A stretch of 15,915 bases of DNA from Thermoguttaceae bacterium (GTDB lineage Bacteria; Planctomycetota; Planctomycetia; Pirellulales; Thermoguttaceae), in the NCBI GenBank assembly GCA_017454585.1, contig JAFTCU010000037.1:1-15915 (forward strand). Direction: 5' to 3'. Position numbers and translations under genes: made by a program. The notes below the pieces were generated by a model. The model saw nothing but the letters and a program-made list of their open reading frames with translations, ran no database searches and was not told the origin of the DNA. Positions 7,566 through 15,034 of this stretch are shown here, piece after piece; the first letter of the stretch is position 1, and every line of letters starts with the position of its first letter.

Positions 7566-7749
7566 GAAATTAGTAGAGAAAAAAATGAAAAAAAGAGGAA
7601 ATTTTTTGGAAATGATTACGTCTATGACGTTCAATTCCGAACAGAGAATTTGTTACGGCCACAGCTTTCGGGGAAACACGGATCAAAAGAAAGGTTTCAA
7701 TGGGACGATCCGTGCTTCCCTGAAAAGTCAGGTGCGGCCGGGTAAACGG

Positions 7750-10352
7750 TCAATGGGCTTCTTTCACTTCACCATCGATCAGGTACTGGAACGGAAATTC
7801 CGGTTTGGCCGTGAATTCCACCGTGTCTCCGTTGAGCTTGAAGGGGAACGGGGCCACGACGTGGTGATGGTCGTTCCACTCCATGGAAAGGGCCGCGGGT
7901 TTACCGCTCAGACGCAGGCGCAGCGCGATCGGAACCGCCGGGTTGATGTCGGCCGCATGGCGCATACCTGGCACGCAGCTCACAGAATCAGGCAGAAGTC
8001 CCGCGGACGGGCCTTCGGTGTAGATTTGGCGCTCGGCCGAGTTTGTGATCTGCTCCGCGAGCCAGCGCCAGACTTGAGCTTCCTGGGAATCTTGGGCAAA
8101 AATTTCCGCCAGATCGAGCAGGGCATACGCGTAAACGGTCCCGATCCACTGCACAGGGCGGCCAATCCAGTTCGGGCATTTCCAGTTGGTCGCGCCCAAA
8201 CCCCGATGTACGCGCCGTACTGGAACGGCTCGGGCGTGGTCGGATCATCCCAAAGGTAAACGTACGTCGCGCCCTCCAGCGCCCAGCGTTCTGCGTCTTT
8301 GAGCCAGGCCGGATCGCCCGTCGCCCGGTATGCCAGCACGCACGACCGGATCGCGTAGGCCGCCGCCAGAGGGTCGGGGGTGTGAAGCGGCATTTCCCAG
8401 CATTGCGCTCCGCGAGCCACGTGGAAGCGACGGCAGAGGGCCAGCGATTCCAGCGCGGGATCCAGGAATTTTTTGTCCCCCGTTACGGCCCAGGCTTGCA
8501 GTAGGGCGAAAATTGGCCGGGCGTTGATTCCAAGCGCGGTCGATTCCCAGTGGGTCACGTCGTACTTGCCGGCATAACGCCAGTAACCGTCCGCGCCGCG
8601 GGTTTCGAGCAGGTTATTCACTCCTCGGGCCATTGCAAGCCAGCGGGCCGCCTGATTCCGCACGAAGAAAATCGTCCCGTTCCCCACGTGCGCGCCGCCA
8701 TAGGCGAACTGAAAGTCCGGTACATCACCGCCGATCCGCCAGAGAGCCGACGCCTGATCGCAATATGGAGCCGATTTCCAGCCCGCGCAGTGGCCCCAGC
8801 CTTCGGAAGTGTGGAGAGGTCCGTTTTCCATCTGTTCACGGTAAAGCGCGAAACGGTCACGCCCGGTTTTTCGCGGCGAGTCGGCGTCCGTGGCCGCCAT
8901 TTCGTGGAGAATTTCCCTCCAAAGCCCGAGCTTCAGGAACAAGGATTCCTCTCTGGTAGGGAAGAATTCCAGACGGACCGTCTGTTTCTCCTGATTTTCG
9001 GCGTTCTGGGGTATTTCGAGCGAAACCAGCGCGTCGGGCGTGGAGTCGATGTAATTCGGAACGGCAAAAACCGGCTGGAATTTCGGGTTGGACCAGCGCA
9101 GATGAAACGTTCCGTCTTCCGTAAGGAGCCCGATCCAGTGTTGCGTCAGGAAGTGAGGCTCAGGCCGGATCCGCAAATGGTCTGTGGTCCAGAAGTCGGC
9201 GCGGGAGGAACTCCATTCCCCCTTTTCGAGGAACTCAACGCCCGGAACGACCGCGAGATCCATCCGGCCCGGGACGCGAATCACAGGGAGGTCCTGCGAG
9301 CCGTCCACCTCGAATTCCAGGAAGGACGCGCGCCCTTTATTATGGGCTTCGATTGGCATTTTAGCAAGATCCAGATGGGTGAGCGCGGCGATTTTCCGGC
9401 CTTGGCGGACCAGAAACGCCATGGATTCGTCGGGGGCGACGCAGAAATCGAATGTTTCACCTTTCGTGACGTGCCAGTCGGACGTGATCTCCACGTCGTG
9501 AACGACTTCCAGCTCCCGCCGTGTTTTAGGCGAATCCGTCGCGGAAACCTCCCAGACGCACGAATCCACCACCTTTTTCGGGTCGGTCATGTACGTGAAA
9601 ATACGCGTTTCGTTGGGCTTGAACGCTTCCTCGCGACCGTTCACCGTGAAGACCGCGGCCTCGTTCTTCGGGTTGGTGACGCCCAGACGCAGTGCCTGCG
9701 ATTCTTTCGGAAAGGAACCGGATTCCGGTGGGTTCAGAACGGAGTCCATGGGCAGGACCTCTACTTTCGGTCCGACCGTCTCGAGGGTCCCAAACTCGAT
9801 CTTTTGAATTTCCACGAGGCCTTCCCCGTTGGCGGGGTCGATGCGCCAGCGCCGGATCGGGAGCTTGAGGTTCAGTTCCAGGTCCACCGTCCGCCACTCC
9901 TTCGAGTCGGGAGAAATACCGGTTTCGGAGACTCTTTCCACGAGTTCCTCGGACATGCCGGGGTGTTCGTCGTCGGTCCAGTAGATCCCCTGGAATTTCT
10001 CGCCGCGCATTGTAAAGCGGACGAAGAGTTTTCCGGTTGGGCAGTCGGTCAGAACTCCCGGCATGGTGAAGTACGGGTCGTGACCGGTACATTCGATGGA
10101 CAGTGCGCCGTCCTTAATGCTCAGTTTACAGTCGTTTCCGGTTTCGCAGGGCAAGGATTCCGGGGTTTCAAACGTGAAAACTCGCTGCGGGATCATTCTC
10201 TCATGCGTGACGTGCGTCTGGATCCACGTGTGCGCGTAATCCTCCGCGAACAGCGAGGCGGGAAGCAAAACGTAAAGAAGCAGAAAGGCGATTCCCACGG
10301 GCGGGAAAAAGGAAAGAAAACGGCGGATTTTGGTGTGGGGCGAGTTTTTCAT
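7750..10352 (-). pseudogene. Secreted protein, probably carbohydrate-active, interrupted by a one-base frameshift
   Basis: As sequenced, the frame from the ATG at 10352 gives 790 residues and ends at 7980, but its last 71 residues look like out-of-frame sequence. Adding one base to the G run at 8197-8195 restores an 867-residue product ending at 7750. Its continuation starts GATNWKCPNWIGRPVQWIG and looks natural. Residues 1-36 are a signal peptide ending near ASLFA, so export is expected. The first 450 residues or so appear beta-rich. The later part, with DGYWRYAG, HWESTALGINARP and repeated Trp/Leu helices, resembles an alpha/alpha toroid as in six-hairpin glycosidases. The exact family is not recognised and no catalytic residue can be assigned. 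AGGA precedes the start. The break may be a real mutation or a sequencing error. Confidence 0.7.
8195..8197 (-). other. Frameshift site in the secreted protein gene
   Basis: The coding strand has TTTGGGCGCG here. The reading frame is convincing up to GAYIGVW, and the next convincing frame, GATNWKCPNW, is one base off. A run of four G instead of three joins them exactly. No slippery heptamer with a downstream structure is evident, so programmed frameshifting is not favoured. Confidence 0.75.
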
Positions 10353-10502
10353 GATTCAATTCCTGGTTTAAGTTGGTCATTTGGGCCGATAAATGCCGGG
10401 CCAGCATGGTTTTATTTTAACACATTTCCACGTCGAAAAAAAGGGGGGGCAGAACAGAAAACCCGAAATGAAAATCCCGGAAAGACGCTCAGCCACTTCC
10501 CC

Positions 10503-10530
10503 TTGACTTTTTCAGGTGATGAATTATAAT
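10503..10530 (+). promoter_or_regulatory. Strong sigma-70-type promoter of the M24 peptidase gene
   Basis: TTGACT at 10503-10508 and a perfect TATAAT at 10525-10530 are separated by 16 bases, about 25 bases before the ATG at 10556. AAAGGAA at 10541-10547 is the ribosome binding site. The predicted leader is very short. Confidence 0.75.
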
Positions 10531-10555
10531 CAGCACCGAGAAAGGAACCATTCAA

Positions 10556-11794
10556 ATGAATATTTCAGATTTCCCCGCCATTTCGGAAACCGCTTCCCTT
10601 GATGAGTTGGACTCTCGCCGGACACGCTTCCTGGATCTCCTGAGCGAACGTTTTCCTGACTGGGAAACGGTTCTGCTCGTGAATCGCGTGAACCACCTTT
10701 ACTTTGCCGGCACGATGCAGGACGCGGTCCTCGTTTTTCAGAAGGACGGCTCACGCAAACTCTTCGTTCGCCGAAGTTTCGAACGGGCCTGCGACGAATC
10801 GCCCCTTCCGCGTGAAGAAATCCTTCCGATGCGGAGTTTCCGCGACGTCGTCTCGGTCATCGGGGCACATTCCGGCGTCACGTGCGTCGAAAAAGACGTT
10901 CTTACGATCTCCCTGCTGGAAATGATGGAGCGGAACTTCCAAATGACGCGGATCCTCGGCGTGGACCCCATCATCGCGCGGGTCCGGGCCGTCAAATCGC
11001 CATGGGAAATGGCCTGGATGGAAGAGTCCGGGAAGCGCCACCACCGTTTCCTGACCGAAACGCTTCCAACCCTTCTCTGGGAGGGAATGACCGAGCTGGA
11101 ACTGGTCGGCGATGTTTACCGCGGCGCGCTTCTGGCCGGTTACCAGGGAATTTCCCGCTTTGCAATGTTTCAGACCGAGGTCGCGTACGGCCAGTACGGC
11201 TTCGGCGACAGTTCGCTCTACCCGACCAGTTTTAACGGCCCCGCCGGTTCGTTCGGGATGAGCGCCGCTATTCCGTTCGTCGGCTCGCGCACGCGCCGGC
11301 TGGAGGCGGGAATGAGCGTTTTCGCCGACATTGGGTTCGGAATGAACGGCTACCACACGGACAAAACCCAGGTCTATTTCTTCTGTGGGAACCGCCCAGA
11401 CGCCCAAATCCCTTCCGAGGCGCTGGACGCGCACGCACAGTGTATCGAGATCCAGCGTGAAATCGTCCGGCGGCTTGTTCCCGGCGCGATTCCAGACCAG
11501 ATTTATGCCGATGTGATGGCGAGCCTTTCCGAAGAATTCAAGAGGAATTTTCAGGGGTTTGGTTCTCGTCAGGCGAAATTCCTCGGGCATGGGATCGGTC
11601 TTCAGGTCGATGAGTACCCGGTCATTGCGCGAGGGTTTACGGAACCTCTTCAGGAAAACGTCGTGCTGGCGGTCGAACCCAAAAAAGGGATAGCGGGCTT
11701 CGGGACGGTGGGGGTGGAGGATTCGTTCGTCGTGACGTCCGAAGGGGGGCGGTGCCTGACTGGCGGGCCGAGGGAAATCATTGAATGTGGGTGA
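10556..11794 (+). CDS. M24-family metallopeptidase (Xaa-Pro aminopeptidase/dipeptidase-like)
   Basis: The 412-residue protein has a creatinase-like N-terminal domain (about 15-145) and a pita-bread catalytic domain (about 150-400). All five expected metal ligands are visible: Asp258 and Asp269 in ADIGFGMNGYHTD, His345 in GHGIGL, Glu374 in VEPKKG and Glu388 in VGVEDS. Family members remove an N-terminal residue before proline or split Xaa-Pro dipeptides, usually in the cytoplasm; some homologues have other substrates, so specificity stays open. There is no signal peptide. The ATG is preceded by AAAGGAA at eight bases' distance and by a near-consensus promoter. The gene stands alone: it diverges from the secreted protein gene, and 268 bases separate it from the Hsp70 gene. 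Confidence 0.88.
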   Translation: MNISDFPAISETASLDELDSRRTRFLDLLSERFPDWETVLLVNRVNHLYFAGTMQDAVLVFQKDGSRKLFVRRSFERACDESPLPREEILPMRSFRDVVSVIGAHSGVTCVEKDVLTISLLEMMERNFQMTRILGVDPIIARVRAVKSPWEMAWMEESGKRHHRFLTETLPTLLWEGMTELELVGDVYRGALLAGYQGISRFAMFQTEVAYGQYGFGDSSLYPTSFNGPAGSFGMSAAIPFVGSRTRRLEAGMSVFADIGFGMNGYHTDKTQVYFFCGNRPDAQIPSEALDAHAQCIEIQREIVRRLVPGAIPDQIYADVMASLSEEFKRNFQGFGSRQAKFLGHGIGLQVDEYPVIARGFTEPLQENVVLAVEPKKGIAGFGTVGVEDSFVVTSEGGRCLTGGPREIIECG

Positions 11795-11884
11795 AACGAT
11801 GGGTGGGGTGGTTCTGGATGATTTCCGCCAAAAAATGAACGAATCTTGTTTAGATTACGTATTTTACTAAGAGAAAAAACCTTA

Positions 11885-11920
11885 AACGGGCTTCAAGACC
11901 GTTCCATTTATGCCTTTTTT
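11885..11920 (+). terminator. Weak terminator-like structure after the peptidase gene
   Basis: AACGG at 11885-11889 pairs with CCGTT at 11899-11903 around a nine-base loop. A run of T appears only about ten bases later, near 11914-11919. The stem is short and the T run is distant, so this is a weak candidate for the end of the transcript that began near 10535. Confidence 0.3.
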
Positions 11921-11965
11921 AACAAAAATGGGACGATTTTTCTCTTTTTTTTCTAAAAACTCCTG

Positions 11966-11997
11966 CCAAAAATGCTGGAAGCTCCTTGCGTTTTTGG
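11966..11997. repeat. Inverted repeat overlapping the -35 of the hsp70-mnmE promoter
   Basis: CCAAAAATGC at 11966-11975 and GCGTTTTTGG at 11988-11997 pair over ten positions with one T-G wobble and a 12-base gap. The right arm covers part of the -35 hexamer and the start of the spacer. This placement fits an operator, but the arms are not the CIRCE heat-shock element and no regulator is known. Confidence 0.45.
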
Positions 11998-12014
11998 TGT
12001 AATTTGACTATAAT
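11986..12014 (+). promoter_or_regulatory. Promoter of the hsp70-like/mnmE pair
   Basis: TTGCGT at 11986-11991 and a perfect TATAAT at 12009-12014 are separated by 17 bases, about 48 bases upstream of the ATG at 12063. The leader has no clear Shine-Dalgarno sequence. Confidence 0.6.
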
Positions 12015-12062
12015 TAATAAAAACCGTCAAATATTGCCAAGCCTATTTGAAAATACATTTTT

Positions 12063-13598
12063 ATGAACGAAAACACTCCCGCAATCGGAATTGACCTTGG
12101 AACTACATTTTCAGCAATCGCGAAGTTTGACCCTTCCGGAGTCGTAATGACTTTGATGAACGCGGAAGGAGACCGCACCACGCCGAGTGTTGCGCTCTTT
12201 GAAGCCGGGCAGGCCATCGTCGGAAAGGAAGCGTTGAAAGCGATTTCGACGGAAGCCAATTCTATCGCTCTGTGCGCCAAGCGTGATATGGGAAGCAAAG
12301 TCTTTCATCAGGCCATCGAGAACCGCCAGTACCCGCCGGAAGTGATCGAAGCGTTCATTTTGGATAAACTGCGCAAAGACGCGGAGGCTCAAATCGGCCA
12401 TTTCACTAAAGTCGTTATTACGGTTCCCGCATATTTCGACGAAGTGCGCCGTAAAGCGACACAGGACGCAGGCTACATGGCGGGGTTTGAGGTCCTTGAT
12501 ATTATTAACGAACCCACTGCCGCGGCACTCGCGTTTGGTTACCAGCATGGTCTTTTGGGGCAAAATTCAGCACAGGAAAACGTTCTGGTTTATGACCTTG
12601 GCGGCGGTACTTTTGACGTGACGATCATGCGGATGTGCGGTTCCGAATTCATCACGCTCGCAACGGATGGTGACGTACAGCTTGGCGGTTTTGATTGGGA
12701 TAATCGTCTGGTCGATTTCATTTCTGATAAATTTGTTTCCGAATTTTACGCGGATCCACGTGAGGACGTTTGCGCCCGTGGTAAACTTTGGCGTGAGTGC
12801 GAGGACGCCAAGCGAACCCTTTCATCCCGTTTGAAAGCCACCATTACGTGCGACTATCAGGGACTTTCGAAGCGTTTTGAGGTCACTCGTGAGGAATTCG
12901 AGCAAATGACGCAGGACCTCTTGGATCGTACCCGCTTTACCACGACGCAGGCTCTCCACGCTGCAGGACTTGAGTGGAGTGACATTTCACGTGTTCTGCT
13001 CGTCGGCGGTTCCAGCCGAATGCCGATGGTGCGTAACATGCTTCAGGAAGTTTCGGGGATGGAGCCGGACTCCAGCGCTTCCGCTGACGAATGTGTCGCG
13101 ATGGGCGCCGCCATTCATGCGGGGCACATCATTTCGCAGAGTCAGGGAAATCCCGCGTCGTTCAAGATCCGCAACGTAAACTCGCACTCACTCGGCGTTA
13201 TTGGGATGGACCCAGGCACGAGGTTGCCGCGTGTGGGAGTTTTAATTCCGAGAAACACTACGCTTCCTGTTCGGGTCGGACGTAAATATAAAACTCAAAA
13301 AGTGAATCAAAAAAGCCTCCTGGTGCAAATCGTGGAGGGGGAAAGCCCCTCGCCGGATAACTGTACCTTCATCGGTTCCTGCAAGATCCCGAGTTTGCCC
13401 CCGAATCTTCCGGCCGGTACGCCAGTTTATGTGATGTTCGAGTATTTGCCGGATGGCCGTTTGCGGGTCGGGGTGGAAATTCCGGACGCAAACGAAAAAG
13501 TGACACAGGAATTCACGCGAGAAAACAATCTTTCGAAAACGCTTCTTGATGGCTGGCGGCAGTATATTTCCAACGAGCCGCCGACGGATTACCAGTAA
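12063..13598 (+). CDS. Short Hsp70-family protein lacking the helical lid
   Basis: The 511-residue protein has a complete actin-like ATPase domain: phosphate loop IGIDLGTTFS at 8-17, AYFDE at 123-127, NEPTAAALA at 149-157, VYDLGGGTFDV at 176-186 and adenosine motif VLLVGGSSRMP at 311-321. A beta-sandwich substrate domain follows to about 473, with LIPRNTTLP at 394-402 aligning with DnaK. The sequence ends where DnaK (about 640 residues) would begin its helical lid. The usual DVLLLD linker is replaced by FKIRNVN near 367-373, so coupling between the domains may differ. It is probably a cytoplasmic ATP-dependent chaperone or regulator, not the main DnaK. The ATG at 12063 has no good ribosome binding site (AT-rich leader). 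Its TAA overlaps the ATG of mnmE by one base. Confidence 0.9.
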   Translation: MNENTPAIGIDLGTTFSAIAKFDPSGVVMTLMNAEGDRTTPSVALFEAGQAIVGKEALKAISTEANSIALCAKRDMGSKVFHQAIENRQYPPEVIEAFILDKLRKDAEAQIGHFTKVVITVPAYFDEVRRKATQDAGYMAGFEVLDIINEPTAAALAFGYQHGLLGQNSAQENVLVYDLGGGTFDVTIMRMCGSEFITLATDGDVQLGGFDWDNRLVDFISDKFVSEFYADPREDVCARGKLWRECEDAKRTLSSRLKATITCDYQGLSKRFEVTREEFEQMTQDLLDRTRFTTTQALHAAGLEWSDISRVLLVGGSSRMPMVRNMLQEVSGMEPDSSASADECVAMGAAIHAGHIISQSQGNPASFKIRNVNSHSLGVIGMDPGTRLPRVGVLIPRNTTLPVRVGRKYKTQKVNQKSLLVQIVEGESPSPDNCTFIGSCKIPSLPPNLPAGTPVYVMFEYLPDGRLRVGVEIPDANEKVTQEFTRENNLSKTLLDGWRQYISNEPPTDYQ

Positions 13599-14995
13599 TG
13601 TACCCGCTCGACGATACGATTTGCGCGATTGCCTCCGCCCGTTCCAAAGGCGGTTTGAGGGGGATCGTGCGCGTCAGCGGGCCGGATTCGGAGGAAGCTC
13701 TGAAAGCGCTTGGCGTTTGTATTCCTGAAAATCCGGGGGAAAGGGCGTTCCTCTTTGATTCCGAAATCGTTCTGTCGAATTTGGGTAAACTTCCAGTGCG
13801 AATTTACATCTGGCGTGAGGGGAAAAGCTACACCGGCCAGAACGCGGTGGAGGTTCACATGTACGGCGTTTTGCCGCTTCTTGAAAAACTCACTGCGGCG
13901 CTTTGTGGGACCGGCCACGCGAGGCTTGCGCAGCCGGGCGAGTTTACGCTTCGGGCGTTTCTTTCCGGTCGTCTGGATCTGACTCAGGCCGAGGCCGTTC
14001 TGGGGACCATCGACGCTCAAAATCCGCAAAAACTCAACGCGGCGCTGCATCAGCTTGCGGGTGGTCTGGCTCATCCCCTGTATGACCTGCGGGAGCGGCT
14101 TTTCGATCTGCTTGGGCATTTGGAGGCTGGATTTGATTTCGCCGACGAAGACATTGAGTTCATTTCTCCGGAAGAAATCGCTCAAGGTTTACATGAGTGT
14201 GCGGCCGTAATTTCAAAAATCCTCGCGAAAATGCGTTCCCGCGGTGGGGGGGTAGTTCTTGCCCGTGCGGTACTTTATGGGGCTCCGAACATCGGGAAAA
14301 GTGCCCTTTTTAATGCTCTTACCGAAACCGGGAGCGCACTTGTTTTCGACCGTCCCGGTACGACGCGTGACTACCTGTGTGGTACGATTACGCTTGGAAG
14401 TTGCACTTGCCAAATCGTCGATACTGCGGGTGATTTTGGGACGGACGCGGAAGAATTGGGCATTTTGAACGAACGGTCGCAGGAACTCGCGCGCACCCAG
14501 AGGGAACTGGCAGACGTGCCACTTTACTGCTTTGACGCCGCGGAATTCGTTCATTCCCGGCTGGACGCTCTGCGGGGGCTAAGGGAGAAAATCAGCGCGG
14601 ACTCGGTCGTCGTTCTGACGCGGTGCGATCTTTTGAGTCCGGAAAATAGAGACGATTTTCAGAAGCGTTTCCCGGAAAAAGGACGCCTGATCTGGACGAG
14701 CGCCAAAACTCGCGAGGGCGTGGACACGCTGAAAACCAGGCTGGGACAAATTCTGGAGGAGCGTGCAAATGATGAGTCGGACGTCGTGGGCGCGACCCAG
14801 ACCCGTTGCCGTGCCTCATTGCAGACCGCGCTCGAATCGCTGGAACGGGCGGAAATGCTCTGCGGGACAGAATTCCAGGAACTCATTGCGACGGAGATAC
14901 GTTCGGCACTGGACCAGATCGGCCTGGTTGTTGGCGCGGTTTACACCGAGGACCTTCTCGACTCGATCTTCAGCCGGTTCTGTGTGGGAAAATGA
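13598..14995 (+). CDS. mnmE: tRNA uridine-34 modification GTPase MnmE (divergent)
   Basis: With MnmG, MnmE installs the (carboxymethyl)aminomethyl group on uridine 34 of certain tRNAs. This 465-residue protein has normal length and order. The N-terminal domain contains DTICAIASA and GIVRVSG (6-28) and a folate-binding-like region to about 125. A helical domain is interrupted by the G domain at about 220-385. G motifs are GAPNIGKS (228-235, with the potassium-binding Asn231), GTTRD (254-258), DTAG (275-278), TRCD (341-344, normally NKxD) and SAK (368-370). The C-terminal FCVGK holds the functional Cys462. The loop from DTAG to the catalytic glutamate (Glu285, by alignment with E. coli Glu282) is about two residues shorter. 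The start overlaps the Hsp70 stop (TAATG), so the two are translationally coupled. mnmG is not in the window. Confidence 0.92.
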   Translation: MYPLDDTICAIASARSKGGLRGIVRVSGPDSEEALKALGVCIPENPGERAFLFDSEIVLSNLGKLPVRIYIWREGKSYTGQNAVEVHMYGVLPLLEKLTAALCGTGHARLAQPGEFTLRAFLSGRLDLTQAEAVLGTIDAQNPQKLNAALHQLAGGLAHPLYDLRERLFDLLGHLEAGFDFADEDIEFISPEEIAQGLHECAAVISKILAKMRSRGGGVVLARAVLYGAPNIGKSALFNALTETGSALVFDRPGTTRDYLCGTITLGSCTCQIVDTAGDFGTDAEELGILNERSQELARTQRELADVPLYCFDAAEFVHSRLDALRGLREKISADSVVVLTRCDLLSPENRDDFQKRFPEKGRLIWTSAKTREGVDTLKTRLGQILEERANDESDVVGATQTRCRASLQTALESLERAEMLCGTEFQELIATEIRSALDQIGLVVGAVYTEDLLDSIFSRFCVGK

Positions 14996-15018
14996 AAGGT
15001 CAGAGGATTTCCCACACA
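14981..15018. terminator. Perfect 11-bp hairpin across the mnmE stop codon, possible bidirectional terminator
   Basis: TGTGTGGGAAA at 14981-14991 and TTTCCCACACA at 15008-15018 are perfect reverse complements with a 16-base loop containing the TGA. The hairpin lies between the converging ends of mnmE and the glycoside hydrolase gene. It lacks a T run on either strand, so it may act as a transcript-end or stability structure instead of a classical terminator. Confidence 0.45.
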
Positions 15019-15034
15019 AAACCTGACGATGGTC

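Noticed and set aside
8195..8197. Programmed ribosomal frameshifting in the secreted protein gene
   Set aside because: No slippery heptamer or clear downstream structure is seen, and proteins of this class are not known to use it. A simple indel in a G run explains the break.
7522..8259. A 245-codon plus-strand frame starting in the intergenic region
   Set aside because: It runs into the antisense of the secreted protein gene and has no recognisable domain. Its Lys-rich start comes from A tracts, although it begins with an ATG.
8550..10529. A 659-codon open frame on the plus strand
   Set aside because: It lies entirely opposite the secreted protein gene and its product is Arg/Gly/Phe-rich with no fold or motif. 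Long antisense frames are expected opposite GC-rich coding sequence.
10751..11590. A 279-codon minus-strand frame opposite the M24 peptidase
   Set aside because: It is a composition-driven shadow; all metal ligands are in the plus-strand frame.
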